Assembly (NCBI RefSeq): GCF_012927125.1
Contig: NZ_JABBFZ010000013.1
Span: 149,783 to 213,782, forward strand
DNA length: 64,000 nt
From: Paraburkholderia antibiotica
GTDB lineage: Bacteria > Pseudomonadota > Gammaproteobacteria > Burkholderiales > Burkholderiaceae
Direction of reading: 5' to 3'
Shown here: piece by piece, positions 17,851 to 25,769 of the stretch
Position numbering within the stretch: the first letter of the stretch is position 1
Layout: every line of letters starts with the position of its first letter
Made by a program: the position numbers and the translations under genes
The notes under the pieces: generated by a model
The model's database searches: none
What the model was told of the DNA's origin: nothing
What the model saw: only the letters and a program-made list of their open reading frames with translations

Positions 17851-18810
17851 ATGGCATTGCCCGCCGTTCTGCAAAACCTCGCGTTGCCCGTCGTCGCTTC
17901 GCCGATGTTCATCGTCAGCTATCCCGAACTCGTGCTGGCTCAGTGCAAGGCCGGCATCGTCGGTTCATTCCCGGCGCTGAACGCACGGCCGGCCGAATTG
18001 CTCGACGAATGGCTGACGCAGATTCAGGCGCAGCTCGCCGAGCACAAGGCGGCGAACCCCCACGCGGTCATCGGACCGATCGCGGTCAATCAGATCGTCC
18101 ACCAGTCGAACGTGCGGCTCGAGCAGGACGTGCGTGTGTGCGTCGAACACCAGGTGCCGATCTTCATCACGAGTCTGCGCGCGCCGGCGCGCGAAATCGT
18201 CGATGCGGTGCACAGCTACGGCGGCATCGTGCTGCATGACGTGATCAATCTGCGCCATGCGCAGAAGGCGCTCGAAGCGGGCGTCGACGGGCTGATCCTC
18301 GTCGCGTCGGGCGCCGGCGGCCATGCGGGCACGACCTCGCCGTTCGCGCTGGTCGGCGAAGTGCGACGGATTTTCGACGGCCCGATCGTGCTGTCGGGGT
18401 CGATTGCGAACGGCGGCTCGATTCTCGCCGCGCAGGCGATGGGCGCGGACCTCGCGTACATGGGCACGCGCTTCATCGCGACCAAAGAGGCGCACGCGGT
18501 CGACGCCTACAAGCAGGCGATCGTCAACTCGAAGTCCGCCGACATCATCTACACCAACCTGTTTACGGGCGTGCACGGTAACTACATCCGCGAGAGCATC
18601 CTGAACGCGGGGCTCGACCCGGACGCGCTGCCCGAGTCGGACAAGACCAAGATGAACTTCGGCAGCGACAAGGCGAAGGCGTGGAAGGACATCTGGGGCG
18701 CAGGCCAGGGCGTCGGTCTGATGGACGACGTGCCGAGCGTCGGCGAACTGGTGCAGCGTCTGACGCAGGAATACGACGACGCCAAAGCACGCCTGGGGAT
18801 TGGGCGCTGA
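17851..18810 (+). CDS. Nitronate monooxygenase (2-nitropropane dioxygenase family)
   Basis: A 319-residue FMN-binding TIM barrel. The N-terminus LALPVVASPMFIVSYPELVLA, the block HDVINLRHAQKALEAGVDGLI, ASGAGGHAG, and IVLSGSIANGGSI with AQAMGADLAYMGTRF are the substrate and FMN/phosphate sites of the NMO family, which oxidises propionate 3-nitronate and related nitronates. The start at ATG 17851 has TTGGAGA ahead. Monocistronic by context. Confidence 0.88.
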   Translation: MALPAVLQNLALPVVASPMFIVSYPELVLAQCKAGIVGSFPALNARPAELLDEWLTQIQAQLAEHKAANPHAVIGPIAVNQIVHQSNVRLEQDVRVCVEHQVPIFITSLRAPAREIVDAVHSYGGIVLHDVINLRHAQKALEAGVDGLILVASGAGGHAGTTSPFALVGEVRRIFDGPIVLSGSIANGGSILAAQAMGADLAYMGTRFIATKEAHAVDAYKQAIVNSKSADIIYTNLFTGVHGNYIRESILNAGLDPDALPESDKTKMNFGSDKAKAWKDIWGAGQGVGLMDDVPSVGELVQRLTQEYDDAKARLGIGR

Positions 18811-19069
18811 GGTATCAAACGGGGTGGCGACGGCGGGCGACACAGCCTGCCGGCGCCGCCGCTTGACGTACTTGACGTGCGTAAGTCAAGACCTGATCTC
18901 TCAGTCAGCGTCAGACCAGGTCTGAGATTCCTTCGCCGTGCCTGCAGCAAGGGCCGTGATCGGTAGAGTCGAGATGTGGCGCGGTGGCAGTAGGTTCGGT
19001 TTGTCTGTTACCGCCTCTTTCGTCTGGCGGTGCCCTGGAAACTCGCCCTAGCTCCGTTTCCACATCCCG
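18811..19069. other. Intergenic region marking the left border of the inserted block
   Basis: No gene seen. Two inverted repeats follow the NMO gene: CTTGAC (18871-18876) with GTCAAG (18885-18890), and AGACCTG (18889-18895) with CAGGTCT (18917-18923); one may end the NMO transcript. Base composition changes to the right, where remnants of mobile elements begin. Confidence 0.5.
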
Positions 19070-19290
19070 CTCATCGAACCCGACATGCAAATCTCCCGCA
19101 TCCGGCTCTCGGACAGGACATCACGCCTTCACACACGGCAGGTTCCAACCATGGACCAGTCAGACGCACGAGACCGAAGTGCCCGTCGAGGTGCCCGTCG
19201 AGGTGCCGGGATGGATAAGTCCCGCCCCAGCGACGCCGAACCTTGTACTTGTTGCGTAACCACTGGCGCAACCGCGTAGCGGTATAGCTG
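19070..19290 (-). mobile_element. Group II intron remnant (3' end of maturase ORF and domain V-like hairpin)
   Basis: The minus frame from about 19290 to 19139 reads like the C-terminal end of a group II intron reverse transcriptase/maturase: LRQWLRNKYKVRRRWGGTYP, then a duplicated HLDG and HFGLVRLTGPWLEP. Immediately after, at 19108-19075, the sequence folds like intron domain V (starts AGCCGGATGC, ends GTCGGGTT). The catalytic reverse transcriptase domain and the 5' intron part are absent, so the element is dead. A 12-bp unit (gtgcccgtcgag-like) is tandemly repeated near 19180-19205 and causes the HLDG duplication. Confidence 0.65.
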
Positions 19291-19321
19291 TCTGTCGAGC
19301 GCGCAATACGCGCGTCCGCGC

Positions 19322-19377
19322 GTGACGATGCCTCGTCCACCCCGGTGCCGATCAGGACCAGTTCCTGCTGGCGATCG
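19322..19377 (-). pseudogene. Fragment of a COG0523 (zigA-like) metallochaperone gene
   Basis: The minus strand encodes GDRQQELVLIGTGVDEA, matching the segment GDARQELVLIGMEMDEA near the C-terminus of the intact COG0523 protein at 26741-27952. Nothing else of the gene is present; it runs directly into the group II intron remnant on one side and a Tn3-type terminal repeat on the other. Confidence 0.6.
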
Positions 19378-19383
19378 CCTCTC

Positions 19384-19421
19384 GCTAACGGGTTTTATTT
19401 TCCGTTTTCTGACGCGTCCCC
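19384..19421 (-). mobile_element. Tn3-family (Tn21-type) 38-bp terminal inverted repeat
   Basis: Read on the minus strand from 19421 the sequence starts GGGG, passes through TCAGAAAACGGAAAATAAA and ends near CGTTAGC. This closely resembles the 38-bp ends of Tn21-group transposons as I remember them. The orientation places the lost transposon body to the left (below 19384). No matching second end or transposase was found in the window. Confidence 0.6.
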
Positions 19422-19479
19422 AAGTTTTTGAGGCACTGCGAGAAAGCAACGAAGATGGCAAATTTCCAATCTGCTTCCC

Positions 19480-19826
19480 CTACATAATCAAGTGCGACGT
19501 TCTGCTTACAGAAGCGTCGGGGTCCTGCACGCGGCCACACGTCGTACACACGAGGTCGTCATGGTGCATCCCATCATCCAGCTCGTAAACGGCTCGCCCT
19601 GCCTCGAAGTGCGCCGGCTTGAACAGGCCGGCTTGCTGCAACTGTGCGAGCACGCGGTACACGGTAGCCAGCCCGACCTCGTGAACTTGCCTGAACAGCA
19701 GGCGATACACCTCTTCGGGTGTCAAATGACGTGCATCTGCTTTCTGAAATATTTCCAGATCAGGATTTGCAGACGAGGCAGCGTGGCTTTCCGGCTCCGG
19801 TTTGTGAGTTCGGTTGAATCAGGCAT
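19480..19826 (-). pseudogene. Fur family regulator, frameshifted and truncated
   Basis: ATG 19826 (ribosome site AGAGGAGA) opens a Fur-like reading (MPDSTELT..., KATLPRLQIL). A roughly 5-base insertion around 19755-19764 (CTGATCTGG instead of an expected CTGG) shifts the frame and leads to a stop after 34 residues. In the next frame the Fur sequence resumes: LEIFQKADARHLTPEEVYRLL, VGLATVYRVLAQL and DDGMHHDDLVCTTCGRVQ. Homology then stops near 19536, so the C-terminal metal-binding part is missing. It overlaps the end of pyrC2 by 8 bases and was the last gene of the zinc operon. Confidence 0.85.
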
Positions 19827-21216
19827 CAGACTCTCCTCTGGTTTCGTTTGACCACGATTCCAGGAACCGAACCACCGCGCCTTTCGGCTCTCCGGCCAAC
19901 GTTTCATCCCGAACAACACAGCACCCTCGAACCACTGTGTGGATGGGCCAGCCCGTGACGGCCTGGCCGTCATACGGCGTCCAGCCGCTGACGCTAGCGA
20001 TCCAGTCGTTGTGGATGACCCGCTGTGCCCGTAGATCAACGATGCTGAAATCCGCGTCGTAGCCCAGCGCGATGCGCCCCTTGCCCTCGATGCCGAAGAT
20101 GCGGGCCGGCCCGGCGCTGGTCAAATCCACCAGCCGTTGCAGACCCAGGCGCCCGGCATGCACGTGGTCGAGCATCACAGGCAGCAGCGTCTGCACGCCG
20201 GTCATCCCGCTCGGCGATTGCGGATAGGGCTTCGCCTTCTCCTGCAGTGTGTGAGGCGCATGGTCGCTGCCGATGACATCGACCACGCCATCGCGGATCG
20301 CCTGCCATAGCGCGTCCTGATGGCGCTGCTCGCGCACGGGTGGATTCATCTGCGCCAGGCTGCCAAGGCGTTCATAGCATTCAGGCGCTTGCAAGGTCAG
20401 ATGGTGGGGCGTGACTTCCACCGTGACGCGATGCTTGCGAGCCGCCAGGAACATCATTTCCTCGGCGGTGGAGACATGCAGAACGTGCAGCCGTCGGCCG
20501 CACTCGGCGGCCAGCCGCACGATGCGTTCCGTCGCCATCAACGCGCTGTCCACATCGCGCCAGACGGGATGCTGGCGCACGTCCGCGCTTTCCAGGGCGA
20601 TGTGCCTGCGCTCGCGCAGCCGGGCCTCATCCTCGGCATGCACGGCCAGTCGCCTGCGCCCATGATGCAGGATGCGGCGCAGAACGTCATCGTCGTCGGC
20701 CAGCAGGTCGCCGAAGGAACTGCCCATGAAGACCTTGACGCCGGCGCAGCCGGGCAGGTTCTCCAGCTCAGCCAGTTGCTCTGCGTTCACCGCCGAGCCG
20801 CCGATGTAGAAAGCGTGGTCGCACCACGCGCGGCCTTGGGCGGCATCCAGCTTGGCTTGCAGGTCGGCCGCGCTCAAGGTCAGCGGGGTCGTGTTCGGCA
20901 TCTCGAAGATGGCGGTGACGCCGCCCAGCACCGCCCCGCGCGTGCCCGCCTCCAGGTTCTCCTTGTGCATCAGGCCCGGTTCGCGGAAATGCACCTGACT
21001 GTCGATGACACCGGGCAACACATGCAGGCCTTTGGCGTCCAATGTGGTCTCGGCGCTCCATGTGCCACGAAGATCGCCAAGCGCAACGATCCGACCTTGC
21101 GAGCAGGCCACGTCGATGCGCTCGGCACCGCCCGGTGTCATGACGATTCCGCCCTGCACCAGCAGATCGGCGTGCCGCGCCGCCGATAGCGTGATGGTGT
21201 TGCCGGTGACGTTCAT
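19819..21216 (-). CDS. pyrC2: Dihydroorotase paralogue of the zinc-starvation type
   Basis: A 465-residue cyclic amidohydrolase that would convert carbamoyl-aspartate to dihydroorotate in pyrimidine synthesis. The first metal motif, HxH in most dihydroorotases, reads Q74-V-H76 here (DSQVHFREPG); the bridging Lys161 (GVKVFMGSS), His193 (AVHAED), His247 (LHVLHVST) and Asp318 (GSDHAPHT) are present. The loss of one ligand fits a paralogue adapted to low zinc; I recall the same QVHFREPG form in other bacterial PyrC. Its ATG overlaps the stop of the thrS fragment (ATGA). Allantoinase or hydantoinase activity is a less likely alternative. Confidence 0.85.
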   Translation of the reverse strand: MNVTGNTITLSAARHADLLVQGGIVMTPGGAERIDVACSQGRIVALGDLRGTWSAETTLDAKGLHVLPGVIDSQVHFREPGLMHKENLEAGTRGAVLGGVTAIFEMPNTTPLTLSAADLQAKLDAAQGRAWCDHAFYIGGSAVNAEQLAELENLPGCAGVKVFMGSSFGDLLADDDDVLRRILHHGRRRLAVHAEDEARLRERRHIALESADVRQHPVWRDVDSALMATERIVRLAAECGRRLHVLHVSTAEEMMFLAARKHRVTVEVTPHHLTLQAPECYERLGSLAQMNPPVREQRHQDALWQAIRDGVVDVIGSDHAPHTLQEKAKPYPQSPSGMTGVQTLLPVMLDHVHAGRLGLQRLVDLTSAGPARIFGIEGKGRIALGYDADFSIVDLRAQRVIHNDWIASVSGWTPYDGQAVTGWPIHTVVRGCCVVRDETLAGEPKGAVVRFLESWSNETRGESDA

Positions 21217-21785
21217 GAGCCTGTCGCCTGTTCGTCCGGCATGTCGTCGATCAGGCGCAGCTTGTAGTCCTCGGCGCGAGCGTTGAATATCTCGATCACT
21301 TCGGCGCGCGGCGTCGTCTGCTTGATGATGTCGTAGTCCTGCGCGATCAGCTCCTTCATGCGCGCTTCAATGGCGCTCAGGTCTTCGGGCGTGAAGGGGC
21401 GCTCGTAGGCGATGTCGTAGTAGAAGCCGTTTTCGATGACTGGCCCGATGACCATTTTCGCGCTTGGGTAGAGCTGCTTGACGGCATGGCCTATCAGGTG
21501 TGCGCAGGAGTGCCGGATGATTTCAAGCCCTTCCTCATCCTGAGGTGTGATGATCTGCAACGCCGCATCGTGGGCTATCACGTCGCACGCATCGGCGAGC
21601 CGCCCATCGATCTTGCCCGCCACGGTGTTTCTCGCCAGACTGGGTGCGATAGCCTGTGCGACCTCCAGCACGGAAACGGGATGACCGAACGTACGGCGGC
21701 TGCCATCCGGCAGCGTGATCGCCACCGAGGCGGAAGCGGAGCCTGGAAGCGCACTGACCACAAGGGCACGCTGAGGTTGATGCAT
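21213..21785 (-). pseudogene. Threonyl-tRNA synthetase paralogue, N-terminal fragment (TGS and part of editing domain)
   Basis: 190 residues corresponding to the start of ThrRS: a TGS domain (about residues 20-80), then the editing domain with HSCAHLIGHAVKQLYPSAKM (HxxxH motif) and IENGFYYDIAYERPF. The sequence ends DDMPDEQATGS, where a full ThrRS would continue into the second editing motif and the class II catalytic core. The stop is fused (ATGA) to the pyrC2 start. A deletion has removed about 440 codons. Whether the fragment is still made and can act on mischarged tRNA is unknown; one editing half-site is missing, so I call it a pseudogene. Confidence 0.75.
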
Positions 21786-21810
21786 GGATGCTTTTCTTTT
21801 TCCTGATGGG

Positions 21811-22371
21811 TTAGAACTCGTTCTGGATGGCTTTGTAGCCAAGCACCAACTCGTTGTTGGTCCGCGCCACGTCCTCGGAGAACTCGCTGGCGGCGGCAGA
21901 CACTTGCGGCAGCGAAGCCAGCTCGGTTTCGGGACCGATGCGCTCGGTCGAACGCACGTAGAAACCCGCAGGAAGGCGGACACCATCGACCACGGCGTTG
22001 TAACGAACCACGCAGCCGTCATCGATCGTGCAGTTGAACAGCACGCTATTGAAGCCAATGAAAACACCGTTGCCAATGGCGCAGGGGCCATGCACGATCG
22101 CGCGATGGGCAATGGAAGTGCGCTGCCCTATCCGCACACTGGCGCCGGACTTGGAATGGATCACCACGCCGTCCTGGATGTTGGAATGGGCGCCGATCAC
22201 GATGGGGTCGATGCGTCCATCGGCGTCCATCTCGTCGGCGCGGATGACCGCATAGGGGCCGATGAACACGTTTTCCTCGACGACCACGAGGCCGCACAGG
22301 ATGGCGGTCGGATCGACGAAGGCACTGGGGTGAATCTGTGGCAGGTCGCCACGCGGGTTTTTTCTGATCAT
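21811..22371 (-). CDS. Gamma-class carbonic anhydrase-like protein
   Basis: A 186-residue left-handed beta-helix protein. Hexapeptide turns (IGPYAVI, IGAHSNI, IGNGVFI) surround the three metal His: H72 (VVIHS), H89 (IAHRA) and H94 (IVHGP), at gamma-carbonic-anhydrase spacing. Gamma enzymes can work with iron or cobalt, so this would back up zinc-dependent alpha/beta enzymes. ATG 22371 overlaps the queD stop (ATGA). Confidence 0.88.
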   Translation of the reverse strand: MIRKNPRGDLPQIHPSAFVDPTAILCGLVVVEENVFIGPYAVIRADEMDADGRIDPIVIGAHSNIQDGVVIHSKSGASVRIGQRTSIAHRAIVHGPCAIGNGVFIGFNSVLFNCTIDDGCVVRYNAVVDGVRLPAGFYVRSTERIGPETELASLPQVSAAASEFSEDVARTNNELVLGYKAIQNEF

Positions 22372-22955
22372 ACGGACTCTTTCGTTAACGGGGACAAGCG
22401 TTGGCCGCGCTTGATTAGTTCGAGCAAGTTGGGCTCGTGCCAATCTTTTGTGATGGCCGATGAGAACTCGATGGCATTCAGGTCGATATGGCCCATACGC
22501 GGGTTATGAGCGTCTTCCCGAAAGCACTGTGCATAGCCGGTCTCGGTTTCATGAACGATGACCGAGTGCAGCCGCACGTCGGCTTCACCGTTGGCCATGT
22601 CGGTGAGCGTCAGTACGGCATCGACCAGGCGAAAGAACAGCCGAGAGAACTGCTCTGCGCTTGGCGATACCGGAATCAGCACCCATCGCTCAGAGTGCTT
22701 GCGCATGTCCGAGAGATAGTCCGGTTCGTCACCTGACCAGAGCGCAACGGCATGATCGAAGGCGTCGATGAGGTCGCGCACGTGGCTTTTGAGCAAGCCG
22801 AAGTCATAGATCATCTGGCCGTTGTCGAGCGCATGCGCCTCCAGGAACAGCTCGACCTTGTACGAATGGCCATGGATGGAGTGCGAGCAGCGCCTCGTGC
22901 TGCATCCACGCACAATATGAGCGCTCTCGAACTTGAACAGCTTGCGAATCAGCAC
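22368..22955 (-). CDS. queD: 6-pyruvoyl-tetrahydropterin synthase / QueD paralogue
   Basis: A 195-residue protein of the QueD/PTPS family, longer than the usual 120 residues. The metal ligands H13, H28 and H30 (SAHIV; SIHGHSY) and a Cys at 23 (five residues before the HGH) correspond to the active site. It would make 6-carboxytetrahydropterin for queuosine or a related pterin. In this operon it follows folE2, which makes its substrate without zinc. The start overlaps the end of yidD. Confidence 0.85.
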   Translation of the reverse strand: MLIRKLFKFESAHIVRGCSTRRCSHSIHGHSYKVELFLEAHALDNGQMIYDFGLLKSHVRDLIDAFDHAVALWSGDEPDYLSDMRKHSERWVLIPVSPSAEQFSRLFFRLVDAVLTLTDMANGEADVRLHSVIVHETETGYAQCFREDAHNPRMGHIDLNAIEFSSAITKDWHEPNLLELIKRGQRLSPLTKESV

Positions 22956-23203
22956 AGGCCACCTCCCTTATGGGAGCAGCAAGGCTGTACAGGGTCATAA
23001 CCGCCCGGATGCAGCGGATGGCAGCGCCCCAGGCGCCGCAGCGTCAGCCATGATCCCTTGAGTGCGCCATGCGATCGCAACGCATCTATGGCGTATTGCG
23101 AGCAGGTGGGACGGAAGCGGCAGCGCGGTCCGAGCATCGGACCGACGAACAACTGGTAGCCGCGCACCAGCATCACCAGCAGTCGGGCGGGCCAGCGTTT
23201 CAT
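22949..23203 (-). CDS. yidD: YidD membrane protein insertion efficiency factor
   Basis: An 84-residue YidD: an amphipathic N-terminal helix (RLLVMLVRGYQLFVGPMLG), then CRFRPTCSQYAIDALRSHG and CHPLHPGGYDPV, the family signature. YidD acts at the inner membrane near YidC. The usual copy sits between rnpA and yidC; here it is a second copy inside a zinc operon, with ATGA overlap to cysS upstream and a 7-base overlap with queD downstream. The end is Cys-rich (PCCSHKGGGLC). Confidence 0.9.
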   Translation of the reverse strand: MKRWPARLLVMLVRGYQLFVGPMLGPRCRFRPTCSQYAIDALRSHGALKGSWLTLRRLGRCHPLHPGGYDPVQPCCSHKGGGLC

Positions 23204-24615
23204 GCTTGCTCCTTTCTGGCGGGGCGCAGTACCGCGCCTTTGAGGGTGTCTTCGATGAGGAAACCGGCTGCTTCCAGTTCATCGCGAAGCGCATCCGCTT
23301 TGGCGAAATCACGGTTCCGACGAGCCTGCTCACGCTCAGCCAACAGCGTATTGATCCGGGTGTCACCGGACGACTGCGCAAATGGCACCGACGCCGCCGG
23401 CCATAGTGCAGTCAGGGCCGCTTGTGGCGACTGCTTCAACAGCCCCATCACCCCGGCGGATGCCAGTAGAACGGATTTGGCGTGCGCCCGTCGGACATCC
23501 GTTTGCGCATCGTCGAGTTGCGTCAGCAGCACGCGCAGCCGCGCCAGCGCGCCGGGAACATTGAGATCGTTCCTCAATGCTTCCAGCACCTCAGGGTCGG
23601 GGGCGACCGGCGGCAGGTCAGGGAGCTGAGTGACTTTTGACAGGCTGTCGTAGTAGCGCGTCAGGGCCTGCCGCGCAGCCAGAAGGCGCTGCGCGTTCCA
23701 GTCCAGCGGTCGTCGGTAGTGGGTGGACAGCAGGGCCAGACGAACAGCTTCGCCCGGTGACCGAGCCAGCAGATCGCGCACCCGCACCACGTTGCCCAGG
23801 GACTTGGACATCTTCTGTCCATCCACAGTGACGAAGCTGTTGTGCACCCAGTTGCGGCAGTAAAGCCTGCCGTGGGCGCAGGTGCCTTGGGCGATTTCGT
23901 TCTCGTGGTGCGGGAAGATCAGATCCTGACCACCGCCGTGGATGTCGATAGTGTGGCCCAGGTGCTGACGAATCATGGCTGAACATTCGATATGCCAGCC
24001 AGGACGGCCCCGGCCCCAAGGGCTGTCCCAGCCCGGCTGCTCCGGCGTCGAGGGCTTCCAAAGCACGAAGTCCATCGGGTCGCGCTTGTAGGGCGCCACC
24101 TCCACACGGGCGCCGGCCAGCATGTCCTCGGTGCGCCGCCCCGATAGCTGCCCATAGGCCGGATAGGACGGCACGTGGAACAGCACGTGGTCCTGTTCGA
24201 CGTAGCCGTGGCCCCGCTCGATCAGTTCCCGGATCAGGTCGATGATCGCGGGGATGTGTTCGGTGACGCGCGGCTCCAGGTCGGGCGTCAGCACCCCCAA
24301 CGCCCGCATGTCCTCATGGTAGGCGTCGATGTAGCGGTCGGTGATGGTACCAATGGGCACCCCTTCGGCAGCGGCAGCGGCGTTGATCTTGTCGTCCACA
24401 TCGGTGAAGTTGCGTGCATATATCACTTCCCGATAATCATGTCTGAGCAACCGGGCCAACACATCGAACACGACAGCGGGCCGCGCGTTGCCGATGTGGG
24501 CGTAGTTGTAGACCGTAGGGCCACACACATACATCGTCACCCGGCCGGGCTGTTCGGTGCGCAATGGTTCCTTCTTGCGCGCGAGCGTGTTGTAGAGAAG
24601 GATGGGCGGGTTCAT
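23200..24615 (-). CDS. cysS2: Cysteinyl-tRNA synthetase paralogue
   Basis: A full-length 471-residue class I synthetase: YAHIGNAR (HIGH motif, residue 40), KMSKS at 268-272, and WHIECSAM and FPHHENEIAQ. The four zinc ligands of E. coli CysRS are conserved at matching spacing (C31, C211, H236, E240), so this copy is not zinc-independent by ligand loss; it may hold metal more tightly or simply raise enzyme level. It overlaps the COG0523 gene upstream and yidD downstream by ATGA. Confidence 0.93.
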   Translation of the reverse strand: MNPPILLYNTLARKKEPLRTEQPGRVTMYVCGPTVYNYAHIGNARPAVVFDVLARLLRHDYREVIYARNFTDVDDKINAAAAAEGVPIGTITDRYIDAYHEDMRALGVLTPDLEPRVTEHIPAIIDLIRELIERGHGYVEQDHVLFHVPSYPAYGQLSGRRTEDMLAGARVEVAPYKRDPMDFVLWKPSTPEQPGWDSPWGRGRPGWHIECSAMIRQHLGHTIDIHGGGQDLIFPHHENEIAQGTCAHGRLYCRNWVHNSFVTVDGQKMSKSLGNVVRVRDLLARSPGEAVRLALLSTHYRRPLDWNAQRLLAARQALTRYYDSLSKVTQLPDLPPVAPDPEVLEALRNDLNVPGALARLRVLLTQLDDAQTDVRRAHAKSVLLASAGVMGLLKQSPQAALTALWPAASVPFAQSSGDTRINTLLAEREQARRNRDFAKADALRDELEAAGFLIEDTLKGAVLRPARKEQA

Positions 24616-25769
24616 TCGGTCGCCTCCCCCGCTTGCGGCAGCGCCAGCCGCAGCGCCTCGAAGGTGCGCTCGACCACCTCCCGGTCAACGTCCCGGGTGA
24701 TGAAGACCAGGCGCGAGCGGCGGTCCTCGCTGGGCCAGGTCGGCAGGGGCACGGGTGGATGGAAGATGTGCTGCACGCCATGCACGACGATCGGCTGCGC
24801 TTCTCCCTCCACGTTGAGGATGCCCTTGACGCGAAGGATGTTGCTGCCCACGAAGCCCATGAGCAGTTCGAGCCAGGTGGTCAGTACCTCGTCGGGTATC
24901 GGCTCATCGACATGGAAGCAGAATGCGCGGATGTGGTCATCGTGGCGGTTCACGTCGTGATGGTCGTGCGCGTGGCCGTGGCCGGGCTCATGGTAACCAT
25001 GCGATTCATGCGCGGCATGGTCGTGGCCGCGATGGCCGTGATCGTGCCCATGGTGATCGTGTACGTGTCGACGCGCCGGCGGATAGGCTTCCTCCCGCAG
25101 CCAGCGCGCCACGTCGGGGGTCTTGCCATCCGCAGAGAACAGCCCGAGATTCAGCACCTTCTGCAGTGCGATTTCGCCATTGCACACCTCCCAGCGCGGG
25201 GCGGCCAGGTTGATGCCATCCAGTCGGCCCAACAGCGCGTGGCGTTGCTCGCTCGATACCAGATCGGCCTTGGTCAGCAGCAGCGCGTCGGCCACGGCCG
25301 CCTGCTTGACGGCCTCCGGGTGCTGGTCGAGGGTGTGCATGCCCGTGGCCATGTCCACGGTCGTGACGATGCCGTCGAGCCGGTACTTCGGCGAGATCTG
25401 AGGATGGGTCATCAGCGTGTGGATGATGGGTGCCGGATCGGCCAGGCCAGTGGTCTCGATCAGCACGCGCCGGAACTGCCGCTGGCCGCCACGCGAGAAG
25501 CGCCAGGTAATATCGCGCAGGGTTTTGACCAGATCACCGCGGATGGTGCAGCACAGGCAGCCGCTGCTCATCTCCGTCACGAGGTTCTCTGTGCTGTGGG
25601 CGACCAGCAGGTGGTCGAGCGCCATTTCGCCGAACTCGTTGATGATGACCAGCGCATCGGCCAACTCGGGCTGGCGCACCAGGTGGTTGAGCACGGTAGT
25701 CTTGCCGCTGCCCAGGAACCCTATCAGCAAAGTGACGGGTATCAGGCTGGATGGAGAGTCGGCGCTCAT
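24612..25769 (-). CDS. COG0523 GTPase metallochaperone with His-rich loop
   Basis: A 385-residue G3E GTPase. Walker A is GFLGSGKTT, the family metal motif CxCC is SSGCLCCTIRGDL, and TKAD provides base recognition. Between the two domains is a long His/Asp tract beginning HVHDHHGHDHGHRGHDH, expected to bind zinc. The ATG at 25769 overlaps the folE2 stop. Such proteins are thought to deliver zinc to client enzymes during starvation; CysRS2 and the pterin enzymes next door are plausible clients (inference). Confidence 0.92.
   Translation of the reverse strand: MSADSPSSLIPVTLLIGFLGSGKTTVLNHLVRQPELADALVIINEFGEMALDHLLVAHSTENLVTEMSSGCLCCTIRGDLVKTLRDITWRFSRGGQRQFRRVLIETTGLADPAPIIHTLMTHPQISPKYRLDGIVTTVDMATGMHTLDQHPEAVKQAAVADALLLTKADLVSSEQRHALLGRLDGINLAAPRWEVCNGEIALQKVLNLGLFSADGKTPDVARWLREEAYPPARRHVHDHHGHDHGHRGHDHAAHESHGYHEPGHGHAHDHHDVNRHDDHIRAFCFHVDEPIPDEVLTTWLELLMGFVGSNILRVKGILNVEGEAQPIVVHGVQHIFHPPVPLPTWPSEDRRSRLVFITRDVDREVVERTFEALRLALPQAGEATE

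Noticed and set aside
24612..25769. Poly-His tract in the COG0523 protein as evidence of a nickel chaperone (HypB/UreG)
   Set aside because: The CxCC motif, C-terminal domain and operon context fit COG0523; HypB and UreG lack these and no urease or hydrogenase genes are near.
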